From: Campylobacter showae
Lineage (GTDB): Bacteria; Campylobacterota; Campylobacteria; Campylobacterales; Campylobacteraceae
DNA: 64,000 bases
Reading direction: 5' to 3'
Assembly (NCBI RefSeq): GCF_900573985.1
Contig: NZ_UWOK01000001.1
Location: forward strand, 1,922,001 to 1,986,000
In this document: positions 44,494 through 53,024 of the stretch, in pieces
Numbering within the stretch: position 1 is the first letter of the stretch
Layout: each line of letters opens with the position of its first letter
Position numbers and translations under genes: made by a program
Notes under the pieces: model-generated
The model's input: the letters and a program-made list of their open reading frames with translations, nothing else
What the model was told of the DNA's origin: nothing
Database searches by the model: none

Positions 44494-45844
44494 TTTTCAC
44501 TCTGATCTCGATAAATTTAATCCTCGCGAGCTTCATTTAAGGCAAAAGTTGTTAAGCAAAGAGATAAAACAGCCTCTTGATTCTCGTGCTTTGGAAATTT
44601 CGACCTTCGATATCTCTGCTGATTTCCTTTCCCTCGGCTTTTCTTGCATAGGGCTTACTCTGACGGCAGACAATACCGGTGTTTGGAAAAACGGCACGCC
44701 TGGTCGTAAAAATAATAAAGAGCTTGCCGAAGCCCTAAAAAAAGAGCTCTATTCGCTTGTTAAAAAAACTCTCTCGGCTATCCCTCTTTGGGTAGCATGG
44801 GTCTATGAGAGGCACCGAAACGGCTCTCCCCATATTCACGCTATGTTGTTTTGTCCTGTGCGCGATCTTGCTCACGTGATAGCCCTCTGCAAGCGGTTAT
44901 ACGATTCTAAATCCGTACAAGTGAACACGCTAAGCCCGATGTATGTTTTCAAGGATGAAAAATGGCAGTGGGAGTTGGTCGAAAAAGAGACCAATTTTTC
45001 TGCTGCTCTTTGCTCTAAACTTTTAGCCCGAACTACCGCTGAAATCGATCCTATTAAGGACAAGCTCGTCCGCCGAAACGTGGCGAGGGTGAAAGATGTT
45101 CAAGATACAAAAGAGCTTCACAGCGTTTGCAACGCAAAATTAAGGCGAAAATATCCTAACGCCGAGCTAGCTTTGGGGAATCTATTTTTCGAGTTGTGGC
45201 GATACTGGAAGTATGCCCATTGCCGCTCAAAACGAGAAAGGGTCGCCGAGGATGTGAACCGATACGATCGACTTATTCTTGGTATAAAGGACGAAAACGA
45301 AAACGAACCCTACGACTCTGAACCTTTCCCCGTAAGTAAATTTGTTATCACTCAACCAAATTTAGGCTGCTTTGGTCGTGACCCGCATTGCAAATTAAAA
45401 ACCAAAGTCGATGACGATCTCGTGCAACTCGACGTAACTCTTTGGTGCTGCGATAATATCGAACGTTATCATATTAATTTAAAAAACGTCTATCTTACCG
45501 AAACGCGGATTAAAAACCTGAAACTTTGGGGCAAGCGATGTAGAAACAAAAACGATTTAGTAGTGCTTTGCCGTACGCTTTTTTCGGGAAAGAAAATATG
45601 CGGTCGCGACCCTCTGCGAATGTTGGATTTTGCTCCAAAGGACTTGTCCGAATACGATCGTGAACTCGTAGAAAATCGCTACAATATTCGCTCTTGGCTC
45701 GCTTTTGTTTCCCCGCTTATTCGCGCTCAAAAACAAGACGACGCTTCCGATTTTGATGCTATCGCTTTCCTTGCTACTTGTGGGCTCGATGAATTCTTTC
45801 GACCTATCCCCGAACCTGCTCCGCCCGAGTTTTGTAGTGTGTAG
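44486..45844 (+). CDS. HUH-type rolling-circle replication initiator
   Basis: 452 residues. Motif 1 is GLTLT (near residue 56-60), motif 2 is the HUH pattern PHIHAML (H116, H118). Around the place where a catalytic YxxK is expected (FSAALCSKLL, residues 171-180) the tyrosine is absent: leucine 175 or cysteine occupies it and only the lysine (178) is present. Otherwise the layout is that of plasmid or small-phage Rep proteins that nick the origin. The protein could use another tyrosine (none obvious nearby) or be inactive. Cys-rich C-terminal part (CGRDPLRM, CCDNIERY). Start overlaps the previous small frame. Confidence 0.65.
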   Translation: MNNFHSDLDKFNPRELHLRQKLLSKEIKQPLDSRALEISTFDISADFLSLGFSCIGLTLTADNTGVWKNGTPGRKNNKELAEALKKELYSLVKKTLSAIPLWVAWVYERHRNGSPHIHAMLFCPVRDLAHVIALCKRLYDSKSVQVNTLSPMYVFKDEKWQWELVEKETNFSAALCSKLLARTTAEIDPIKDKLVRRNVARVKDVQDTKELHSVCNAKLRRKYPNAELALGNLFFELWRYWKYAHCRSKRERVAEDVNRYDRLILGIKDENENEPYDSEPFPVSKFVITQPNLGCFGRDPHCKLKTKVDDDLVQLDVTLWCCDNIERYHINLKNVYLTETRIKNLKLWGKRCRNKNDLVVLCRTLFSGKKICGRDPLRMLDFAPKDLSEYDRELVENRYNIRSWLAFVSPLIRAQKQDDASDFDAIAFLATCGLDEFFRPIPEPAPPEFCSV

Positions 45845-45909
45845 CGATTTTTAACTACTTTTGATCTATCATGTTTTTATATCTAAAATTAAGCAAAAGG
45901 AGGCCTTAA

Positions 45910-46224
45910 ATGGCAAACGATTTTCTCGCAAATGTTGCTCAACCGCAGAGCCAAAAACCTGTTCAACCTCAAGACCAAAAAGCGACTCAAGTCGCGCTAA
46001 AACATGCTGAGGTTACGGATAAAAAAGAGCTAAGTCCTCGAGGGAAGCTCGTTAAAGAACTAAATGCTCTTGTTCTGAAAATAAAAGGCATTGACAAACG
46101 CGAGGCTAAGGCGAAAAACGCCTTGGAGAACGCCAAAAAAGCTGTGGCGAAAATCGAAGAGGAACGCGCTGAAGTTGAGGCGCTTGCTAAAAAGTTCGAG
46201 CTTGCGAACTCTACCACCGCGTAA
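45910..46224 (+). CDS. Small charged coiled-coil protein of the element
   Basis: 104 residues, an N-terminal glutamine/proline-rich stretch (NVAQPQSQKPVQPQDQK) and a C-terminal coiled coil (LVKELNALVLKIKGIDKREAKAKNALENAKK). Strong ribosome site AAAGGAGG. It sits between rep and the relaxase and may be an accessory protein for replication or mobilization; no family is recognised. Confidence 0.55.
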   Translation: MANDFLANVAQPQSQKPVQPQDQKATQVALKHAEVTDKKELSPRGKLVKELNALVLKIKGIDKREAKAKNALENAKKAVAKIEEERAEVEALAKKFELANSTTA

Positions 46225-46253
46225 ACCCCCTTGCGGGCGAACTTTCAGCTAAG

Positions 46254-46336
46254 GCTTTATGCCGTAGCTGATTAGTGAGCTCACTAATCGCATAAAGCGA
46301 CGCTCGTTTTTTTAGGGGTGCAAGACCCCTAAAAAA
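46254..46336. promoter_or_regulatory. Palindrome cluster upstream of mob (candidate oriT or origin)
   Basis: GCTTTATGC (46254-46262) and GCATAAAGC (46290-46298) flank a perfect 20-bp palindrome GATTAGTGAGCTCACTAATC (46270-46289). A second hairpin follows: TTTTTTAGGGGT / ACCCCTAAAAAA (46308-46319/46325-46336). This is directly upstream of the relaxase gene, the usual location of oriT in Mob/Pre systems. Confidence 0.5.
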
Positions 46337-46370
46337 TATAAATGCAATGATACCATATTAAGGAAAATCT

Positions 46371-47954
46371 ATGGACAATAATGCTAAATCTTGTTTTCGG
46401 ATCGACCCTATGAAATCGGAGTTTGCATATTGGCACGATTTTAGACAGGGCTTTCAAGCCTCAAACGTTCAAGGCGAAAGGACAAAGGATAATGAATATT
46501 CTTGCACCTTTGCGGAAGCTCGGGCTAGGGCTAAGCAAATGAAAGACGAAGCTGACGCTGCCTATCGAGCGCGAACGGGGAGAGCGCCTAGCTACAATGC
46601 CGAATCTATCTATTGGGAAGCTACGGTGAATTTGCGTGATTTTCACACTCGCGAGGATGTCGAAAAGGTAGTTAAAATTTTAGAAAAAAGGCTCGGCTAT
46701 CGAACCGTTTTTTGGACTCGGCATCGTGATGAGGGTCATCTAGCCACCGACGATGAGATGGATGAGTTAGGGCTCTCGTCTGGCGACCAAAGGCCTTTTA
46801 TCAACAACGATCATTTTCATGTCGGTATGTTTTCGCTGGACGAGAATGGAAATTCGCTACATCGGCGAAACTTTGGAAAACCCAACCTTGTTAGCCAAAT
46901 TCAAACGGAAATTGCTCAAGCTCTCGGAATGGAGCGGGGTATAAGCAAGAAAATAACGAACCGGACTCACTTAACCCCTCGACAATATCGGCAAGCAATG
47001 AGCTTGCAGGAGCCTTTGCAAGTCAAACTTGAAGCCGTAAAAAATGAGCTCAAAGGCGCCAAAAAGCAAATAAAAGAGCTAGAGGAACAACTCAAGACCG
47101 CGAACAAGCAAGCCCGCGCTGACTTGCAGGCACAAGGGGGTAAGCGCGAGGATTATTCTGTGCTTGAAGCCGAAAACAAGCGACTTAAAGACGAGCTTGC
47201 TGAACTTAAAAAAGCGCCTGATATCAGTAACATTGAGGATTTTAAAAAATCTTTCGAGGATAAGATTAGGGAGCTTATGAAACACTCAAAGATTAAAGAA
47301 ATTGCCGAACAGACTTTAAACAATGAGGCAATCTTAAAACCTGTAACCTTTGGCGGTTATTCTAAGGAAAGCGTATCTGCTTATGTTTTGGGATCCGTAG
47401 CTCGCTATAATGCCGCGAATAAAACTCTAGAAAAAGCACAGACGTTCATACATGAACTTGCCGTTAAAAAAGAAATTAGCACGAAGGCGCAATTAGCGGC
47501 TCTACGCGAAAATAAAACCTTGGGCGGTTTTCTTGGGGCTACTGCTAGCAAAATGGATGTCGATGTCTCTGTGTTAAAACGGGAAAAAATGGGGCTAGTC
47601 GATACGGTCGATCAGCTACAAAAACAAAATAAAGCCCTTCAAAAGACGCTAAAAGCTGCTACTGACCTTGTTAAACAAAAAGATATCGAAATCGAGGCTT
47701 TTAAAAAATCGGATCAAGAGGGTTTTGGTGTTGCCGCTAACGATCACTTTTACCTCGGTCAAGCTACGCTATTGTCTGAATTGATTAATAGTAAAAAGCT
47801 CTGTATTGAGCCAAAAGGTCACTCTCTCTTGCTTGGGCTTGATAGTATTATTTCAGGAGAGTATCCTCCTGCCAACTTCGAGGGTATTAAAAGTGGTTTA
47901 TTGAGCTACATCCCCGCTATTCATGCTCCAAAAAACGATCTTGATTTCAAATAA
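46371..47954 (+). CDS. Mob/Pre-like HUH relaxase with C-terminal coiled coil
   Basis: 527 residues. The relaxase part ends near residue 200: IYWEATVNLRDFHTREDVEKV (about 80-100) and the HxH motif NNDHFHVGMF (H148, H150), followed by NGNSLHRRNFGKPNLVSQIQTEI. A long coiled coil (about 215-300) and a C-terminal domain with a further coiled segment follow. This arrangement is that of MobV/Pre mobilization proteins, which nick oriT and drive conjugal transfer using another element's secretion system. Ribosome site AAGGAA. Family call is by motif only. Confidence 0.6.
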   Translation: MDNNAKSCFRIDPMKSEFAYWHDFRQGFQASNVQGERTKDNEYSCTFAEARARAKQMKDEADAAYRARTGRAPSYNAESIYWEATVNLRDFHTREDVEKVVKILEKRLGYRTVFWTRHRDEGHLATDDEMDELGLSSGDQRPFINNDHFHVGMFSLDENGNSLHRRNFGKPNLVSQIQTEIAQALGMERGISKKITNRTHLTPRQYRQAMSLQEPLQVKLEAVKNELKGAKKQIKELEEQLKTANKQARADLQAQGGKREDYSVLEAENKRLKDELAELKKAPDISNIEDFKKSFEDKIRELMKHSKIKEIAEQTLNNEAILKPVTFGGYSKESVSAYVLGSVARYNAANKTLEKAQTFIHELAVKKEISTKAQLAALRENKTLGGFLGATASKMDVDVSVLKREKMGLVDTVDQLQKQNKALQKTLKAATDLVKQKDIEIEAFKKSDQEGFGVAANDHFYLGQATLLSELINSKKLCIEPKGHSLLLGLDSIISGEYPPANFEGIKSGLLSYIPAIHAPKNDLDFK

Positions 47955-48772
47955 AAAAATCTCTTTGCCCCTCGATAAATAGGGGCTTTGCTCGCCTTTT
48001 TTGTCGTTTCTTAATAGTAATAATATAAATTTAGGCAAAAACCAAAAATCTATAAAAGCGTCCAATTAAAAAACAACTTCAAGGCAAAAGCAGAGCAATA
48101 CAAAAGGCACGGTGGCGGCTGTTTTTTGTTTTTGTCTAGCTTCGCGATGGATGCGAACGGCTTCGGGTTTAGTCAAGGGCGGACTTTTACGTGGCAAGCA
48201 AAGCGAGCCCGTAAAATCCGTTTATCTCGACCCTTGACTGCCCGAAACGGCTCGCTACAATTTTAGCGATAAAAGCGAAAATGCAGAGCGTCGGCTCGTT
48301 GCTCTGACGCAATATCCCTTTAGGGTGTTGCGGCACAGCTTACGAGACGGGGCACGAGTTTCGAGTGCCAAAGCGCCCGCCCGTGCCGTCTTTTGTTGCT
48401 TATGCCATAAAAATTGTATTTATTTACGCTCCTCGGATTTTCTCGCCACTCTCAAAAATCCGTTCCGCTTGACCGAAGTAGTGGGAAATAATGGGTAATT
48501 TGACAAGCAGGGAAAAAAATGCTAACATGTCAATCAGAACAGGCGGGCTAAGAGAGAATTAACTATCTGCTTAAGGTTCAATCCTTAAATGGTTTATTTT
48601 TGATTTACTATCTAATCAAAAATAGTCCAAATCCTCTTAAGTTTCGAGTTAAACTTTCAAAAAAACGCTACGTTTTCTTTAAAAACCTTAAAAACCTAGG
48701 AAGTCGGTTTTTTCACTTCCTATTTTTGCGAAAGCCTCGATTTTTTGGGCTTTTTTCTCTAAATTGCAGACA
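47955..48772. other. Non-coding right arm of the element with a large inverted repeat
   Basis: 818 bp without a credible gene. A terminator-like hairpin GCCCCT/AGGGGC (47967-47972/47981-47986) follows mob. At 48155-48250 a nested inverted repeat has AGTCAAGGG (48171-48179) with CCCTTGACT (48231-48239) plus an inner CGGACTTTTACG/CGTAAAATCCG pair and outer CGGCTTCGGG/CCCGAAACGG. At about 48310-48335 a second hairpin CGCAA..CCCT/AGGG..TTGCG occurs. These could be a single-strand origin, oriT or a structured RNA. Confidence 0.55.
48697..48722. repeat. Integrase arm-like repeats, right end
   Basis: TAGGAAGT (48697-48704) and ACTTCCTA (48715-48722), the same words as at the left end (43054-43088), about 50-75 bp inside attR. 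Candidate integrase arm-binding sites. Confidence 0.55.
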
Positions 48773-48787
48773 CGCAGGTCGCACCAT
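48773..48787 (+). repeat. attR: 15-bp direct repeat
   Basis: CGCAGGTCGCACCAT, identical to the tRNA 3' end at 42943-42957, followed by AAT rather than TTA. Confidence 0.85.
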
Positions 48788-49259
48788 AATTCTTATTAAC
48801 TCTCAAGAAAAACTCTTAAAACCATCAATGATCTGCTAGCCTAAAATGTAACCGTGCAAAAATTAAGTCGATATACACAAATGTTCTTACGATTATCATC
48901 ATATATCAAAGGGCTTAAAAGTCTATTGGATTGTTTTAGTGGTCGCCACAATTCTTTATACGATCAAATTTACAAAGCGGTTTGCAAATTTAAATAACCG
49001 CAAAGAATCAAATAAACAATTTAAATTTTAAAAATCGTCAAAAGTAACAGCTCTGTAAGACAAATTTAATCCGCTATAATTTATATCTAAATTTACAATA
49101 ATAGAAAAACATGAGAAAAGGAAAATCTCAAACTTAATCGGCAAGAGCCTGGAGTCAATTCTAAAATAAAAAAGCGACCGAACTCCTATAAGAAGCCGGT
49201 CGCTTAAATTTGTATTGGAGCCAAACGTCAAATTTAAAAATTCGACTCCGAATTTTGTT
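48788..49259. other. Gene-free spacer to the right of the element
   Basis: 472 bp, AT-rich, no credible gene. Ends with the terminator of the universal stress protein gene. Confidence 0.5.
49172..49205 (-). terminator. Terminator of the universal stress protein gene
   Basis: AAGCGACCG (49172-49180) and CGGTCGCTT (49197-49205), perfect 9-bp stem; read on the minus strand it is followed by TTTTTTATTTT. Confidence 0.7.
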
Positions 49260-50114
49260 TTACATAAATACCGGTATCGTCGTATTTTTAAGGAAATATC
49301 TCGAAGTGCCGCTCAAAAATATCTCTAAAAAGCCGTTTTCGCCGTATCTGCCCGCCACGATCAGGTCAAATCCGCCCTCTTTAGCGCTTCGCAGCAACGC
49401 CTCGCCCGGTACCGAAGTCGTGCTCACGACCTCGTAAGTCGCCTGTATGTCGTGCAGTTTTAGGTACTCTTCTAGTTTTTTTAGATTTTCCTCTGCGCTA
49501 CCATCGCCAGAATGCGGCATGCAAGTGATACAATGCACTTTTTTAGCTTTTTTTAGCAGCTCGATCGAGCTGCTCACGGCGCGAGAGTTTTGCGTCGAGC
49601 CGTTCCAGCTAACTAGGATATTGTCGGCCTTAAAGCTCGTTATGCGCCTTGGTATCGTGATAGCCGTTTTGCCGCTTTTTAGCACCGCCGCCTCAAACGT
49701 ACCAGTAATCTTACCGTCAAGCGGTACTGCGGCAACTACCATATCGCAAAATTTAGACTCCTGCTCGACCACCACACTTCGTTTACCACTTTTGGTGACA
49801 AATTTAGCCGTCGTCTTGCCTTCGATCGGCTCGTCGCTGACCTGCACGTCAAGCTCTTCGCAAAGTTTGTGAAAAATAGTCTCGTTACGCTCGTGTTCGA
49901 CGCCAAGCTCAGCCTTCGCCGCCTTCAAAAACTCATCGTAAAGAACTCCGCCCCTAAGCGTCATTTTCATATTATAAACGACGCCGGGATCCAGCTGGCA
50001 AGCCAAAATCTCGATGTGACTGTTAAAATGCTTAGCGACCAGCAAAGCCCCTCTGATACGCTCTTTTACGTCGTCGCCCGCGCCGATTGGGAAAAATATT
50101 TTTTTATACTGCAT
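49260..50114 (-). CDS. Universal stress protein, two-domain
   Basis: 284 residues, two UspA domains in tandem (about 1-145 and 150-284). The ATP-binding-type GRYGENGFLEIFLSGTSRYF loop is in the second domain. Such proteins support survival under starvation, oxidative or respiratory stress. 16 nt after pnp on the same strand, last gene of the purD-pnp run; terminator follows. Confidence 0.82.
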   Translation of the reverse strand: MQYKKIFFPIGAGDDVKERIRGALLVAKHFNSHIEILACQLDPGVVYNMKMTLRGGVLYDEFLKAAKAELGVEHERNETIFHKLCEELDVQVSDEPIEGKTTAKFVTKSGKRSVVVEQESKFCDMVVAAVPLDGKITGTFEAAVLKSGKTAITIPRRITSFKADNILVSWNGSTQNSRAVSSSIELLKKAKKVHCITCMPHSGDGSAEENLKKLEEYLKLHDIQATYEVVSTTSVPGEALLRSAKEGGFDLIVAGRYGENGFLEIFLSGTSRYFLKNTTIPVFM

Positions 50115-50130
50115 CGTTTCTCCTTTAAAT

Positions 50131-52329
50131 TTATTGCGCTAGAGAAAGGGAGATTTTGTGCCCTTTTTGCTCGCTGATTTTTACCTTAACTTTATCGCCG
50201 GCTTTTAGAGGCGTTTTGATTTTTGAGATATGCAAAAGTCCGTCCACGCCGCCAGGAAGCCCGATAAAGGCGCCAAATTCTACTACACTTTTTACCTCGC
50301 CCTCAAATTCGTCTCCGATATTAAACTCAGGCGTCTTGTGAGGCTTGCCGTCTCTGCCGCCTCTTTTACCGCCAAAGCCCTTGCCGCCGTCTTTTGAGAC
50401 GATTTGGATGATATAGTCTTTTGCTGCATCGACGCTTGATTTTTGCGCGCCGGCGATCTTTACCTCGCCTTTTTCGCGATCTAGATCGATAGCGACGTCA
50501 AATTTTTCGATGATCTCTTTTATCGTTTTGCCAGCCTGTCCGATGATGTCAACGATCTTGCCCGGGTCTACGCTAAAAAGCTCTAGTTTAGGGAGTATAT
50601 CTTCGTTTACAGAGATGTTTTTGTTTGCTTTTTCCATCAAATTTAATATATGCAGCCTGCCCTCGCGCGCCTGCAAAAGCGCCTCTTTTAGCACGTCAAG
50701 GCTAATACCGCCTAGCTTTATATCCATCTGAAGCGCGGTTATGCCGTCTTTGCTACCTGCGACCTTAAAGTCCATGTCGCCGTCGTGATCCTCTAGTCCC
50801 ATGATATCGGTTAGCACGGCGTGTTTTTCGCCCTCAAAAATCAGTCCCATCGCAACGCCCGCGACTAGTTTTGGTGTATCGACGCCCGCAGCCCTCAGTG
50901 CCAAAGAACCGCCGCAAACGCTAGCCATCGAGCTTGAGCCGTTACTTTCTAAAATTTCGGACACGAGTCTAATGGTATAAGGCGAATTTGCGTCGATGCT
51001 AGGCGCAAGCGCGCGTTTAGCGAGATTGCCGTGGCCCAACTCGCGTCTACCCGGAGCCTTTAACGGGCTGGCCTCGCCGACACTAAAGCCCGGGAAGTTA
51101 TAGTTAAACATAAATTTATCCGTCACGGCGCCTTTTTCCGTTAGCATATCATACATCTGCGCATCGCCGTCGGTGCCTAAAGTTGCCACCACGAGAGCTT
51201 GCGTCTGGCCGCGGGTAAAGAGGCAGCTGCCGTGAGCATTTGGCAGGATATTCGTCTCGATGCTGATCGGGCGGACCTCTTTAAGTCCCCTGCCGTCGGC
51301 GCGTATGCCCTCGTTTATGATCTGCTCGCGGACGATTTTTTTCTTAAATTTAGCTAGGACGTTAGAGACGACCTCCTCCCCCCAGCCCTCTTTTTGCGCT
51401 ACTTCGTCGGTCAAAATTTGTTTAGCGATCTTTGTTAGCTCACTGGCGCGCTCGCTTTTAGCCATCTGATTTATCGCAGCCTTGACGTCGTTTTTATAAA
51501 ATTCGTTTAGATAAACCGCGACACTCTCGTTTTCAATCTCGGGTTTTAACTCGAGCTGTGCGTCTTCTTTTTTATGCTGGCTAAATGCCTCTTCATAAGC
51601 GTTTGAGGCGCGAAGTATTGCTTTGCCAGCTTCTGCGATCGCCTCCACGATGAGATCTTCGCTAAATTCGTTCATGTCCTGCATCGCTATCATGCCGCCG
51701 CCTAAATTTGGATCCATCATAGGATCTAGCGCGATAGGCACTATCTCGTCTTTTTCGGTAGCGATACTTCTCATCTCGATCATCAAAAGCTCATCTTTAA
51801 CGCCTGCTACGTAAAGATCGAGTGCGGAAGTTTTTAGCTCGGAGTTGCTAGGGTTTATCACGAATTTGTTATCTATATATCCCACGCGTACGCCGCAAAC
51901 AGGCGCATTTACCGGGATGTCACTAAGATAAAGCGCGACTGAAGCAGCGTTTAGAGCGACGACTTGCAGATCAACCTCGGGGTCGCAGGATAGCACCATC
52001 ACGACGATTTGCGTCGGATAGGCGTAGCCTTTTGGAAAGAGCGGACGAAGCGAACGGTCGATGATACGCGAAGTTAGCGTCTCAAAATCCCCCGGCTTGG
52101 TTTCTCTTTTTACGTAGCCGCCGGGAATTCTACCCGCTGCGTACGTTTTTTCGATGTATTGCACTGTTAGCGGTAAAAAATCCTCGGTAACTTGCGTATC
52201 CTCGCGAGCGACGGTGGCCAAAACGACGGTATTTTTTACGCGCAAAAGCACCGCGCCGCTAGCTTGCTTGGCGACCTTGTTTATATCGTAAATTTCGACT
52301 TGATTATTGACTTCTATTGAATACTGCAT
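50131..52329 (-). CDS. pnp: Polynucleotide phosphorylase
   Basis: 732 residues: two RNase PH domains (about 1-235 and 330-560), a KH domain with [12 protein letters not shown] (about 605), and a C-terminal S1 domain beginning [19 protein letters not shown]. Degrades RNA from the 3' end with phosphate. Its start overlaps the upstream phosphoribosyltransferase gene by 16 bases. Confidence 0.97.
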   Translation of the reverse strand: MQYSIEVNNQVEIYDINKVAKQASGAVLLRVKNTVVLATVAREDTQVTEDFLPLTVQYIEKTYAAGRIPGGYVKRETKPGDFETLTSRIIDRSLRPLFPKGYAYPTQIVVMVLSCDPEVDLQVVALNAASVALYLSDIPVNAPVCGVRVGYIDNKFVINPSNSELKTSALDLYVAGVKDELLMIEMRSIATEKDEIVPIALDPMMDPNLGGGMIAMQDMNEFSEDLIVEAIAEAGKAILRASNAYEEAFSQHKKEDAQLELKPEIENESVAVYLNEFYKNDVKAAINQMAKSERASELTKIAKQILTDEVAQKEGWGEEVVSNVLAKFKKKIVREQIINEGIRADGRGLKEVRPISIETNILPNAHGSCLFTRGQTQALVVATLGTDGDAQMYDMLTEKGAVTDKFMFNYNFPGFSVGEASPLKAPGRRELGHGNLAKRALAPSIDANSPYTIRLVSEILESNGSSSMASVCGGSLALRAAGVDTPKLVAGVAMGLIFEGEKHAVLTDIMGLEDHDGDMDFKVAGSKDGITALQMDIKLGGISLDVLKEALLQAREGRLHILNLMEKANKNISVNEDILPKLELFSVDPGKIVDIIGQAGKTIKEIIEKFDVAIDLDREKGEVKIAGAQKSSVDAAKDYIIQIVSKDGGKGFGGKRGGRDGKPHKTPEFNIGDEFEGEVKSVVEFGAFIGLPGGVDGLLHISKIKTPLKAGDKVKVKISEQKGHKISLSLAQ

Positions 52330-53024
52330 GTCCTGATATCTCCTTGTTTTTGTAATGGTATATAAAACGGACTCTCCTCTAATATGGAAAGCACGGTTTC
52401 GGGTTTTGGTTCGATTTTGTTTTCGTAGTAAAAATCCACTTCGATAAAATTTGCGATCTTATGCACGGCGTAAATTTCATCCACCAGCGGCGCGATAGCT
52501 GCGGCGACGTCGGTAGCGATGAGCGGCGTGGCGTAGGTGACTGATTTTACTCGCTCGCGCATGAGCGTTTTTAGGCAGGTTAGCGCTGTAAGACCCGTCT
52601 CGCAGCCCTCATCGACGAGCAGGATATTTCTATCCTTTAGATCGCCGATTAAATTTCCTTTTCTAAATTTATATACGTTTTTTAGGATTTTTTCGTCATA
52701 TTTGCGATCCGCCTCGCCATAAACGAAATCGTAACTAATACCAAAGCTCTTAATCAGCTCATCGTTTAGCACCACATCATCCTTTTCGCTAACCATCGCG
52801 ATCTCACACTCTGGGTTATTCGGCGCAAGAATACGTTCGCAAAACAACATCTCATAGCTCAAATTTAGCCCGCGAGCCACGCTATCGACCATGATAACAG
52901 AGTCTATAGAGCTACATATTATCAGATATTCGCCTGCAACCAACTCCTTCTTGGGCAAAATTTCGAGCAACTTTTCGGCTGCTTCGAGCTGGTTTTCAAA
53001 CATAAGATCCCGGTAATCGCTCAT
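52314..53024 (-). CDS. Phosphoribosyltransferase-like protein
   Basis: 236 residues. The PRPP-binding loop is [17 protein letters not shown] (near residues 138-154), the signature of type I phosphoribosyltransferases, but the nucleobase-specific hood is not recognisable. Overlaps both lptD (one base) and pnp (16 bases). Reaction unknown; could salvage a nucleobase or regulate. Confidence 0.65.
   Translation of the reverse strand: MSDYRDLMFENQLEAAEKLLEILPKKELVAGEYLIICSSIDSVIMVDSVARGLNLSYEMLFCERILAPNNPECEIAMVSEKDDVVLNDELIKSFGISYDFVYGEADRKYDEKILKNVYKFRKGNLIGDLKDRNILLVDEGCETGLTALTCLKTLMRERVKSVTYATPLIATDVAAAIAPLVDEIYAVHKIANFIEVDFYYENKIEPKPETVLSILEESPFYIPLQKQGDIRTCSIQ

Larger units (their letters stand above)
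42957..48787. mobile_element. tRNA-Leu integrative element (integrase, HUH Rep, Mob/Pre relaxase)
   Basis: About 5.83 kb bounded by the 15-bp attL/attR repeat. Order: integrase (43151-44377), a 39-codon overlap gene, HUH replication protein (44486-45844), small coiled-coil protein (45910-46224), palindrome-rich spacer, Mob-like HUH relaxase (46371-47954), then 818 bp of non-coding DNA with a large inverted repeat. All genes run on the plus strand. There is no capsid or secretion gene, so it looks like a replicative, mobilizable integrative element. I do not recognise it as a named family. Confidence 0.8.

Noticed and set aside
48600..48839. Frame on the plus strand crossing attR
   Set aside because: It spans the element boundary, has no ribosome site and would exist only because of the insertion.
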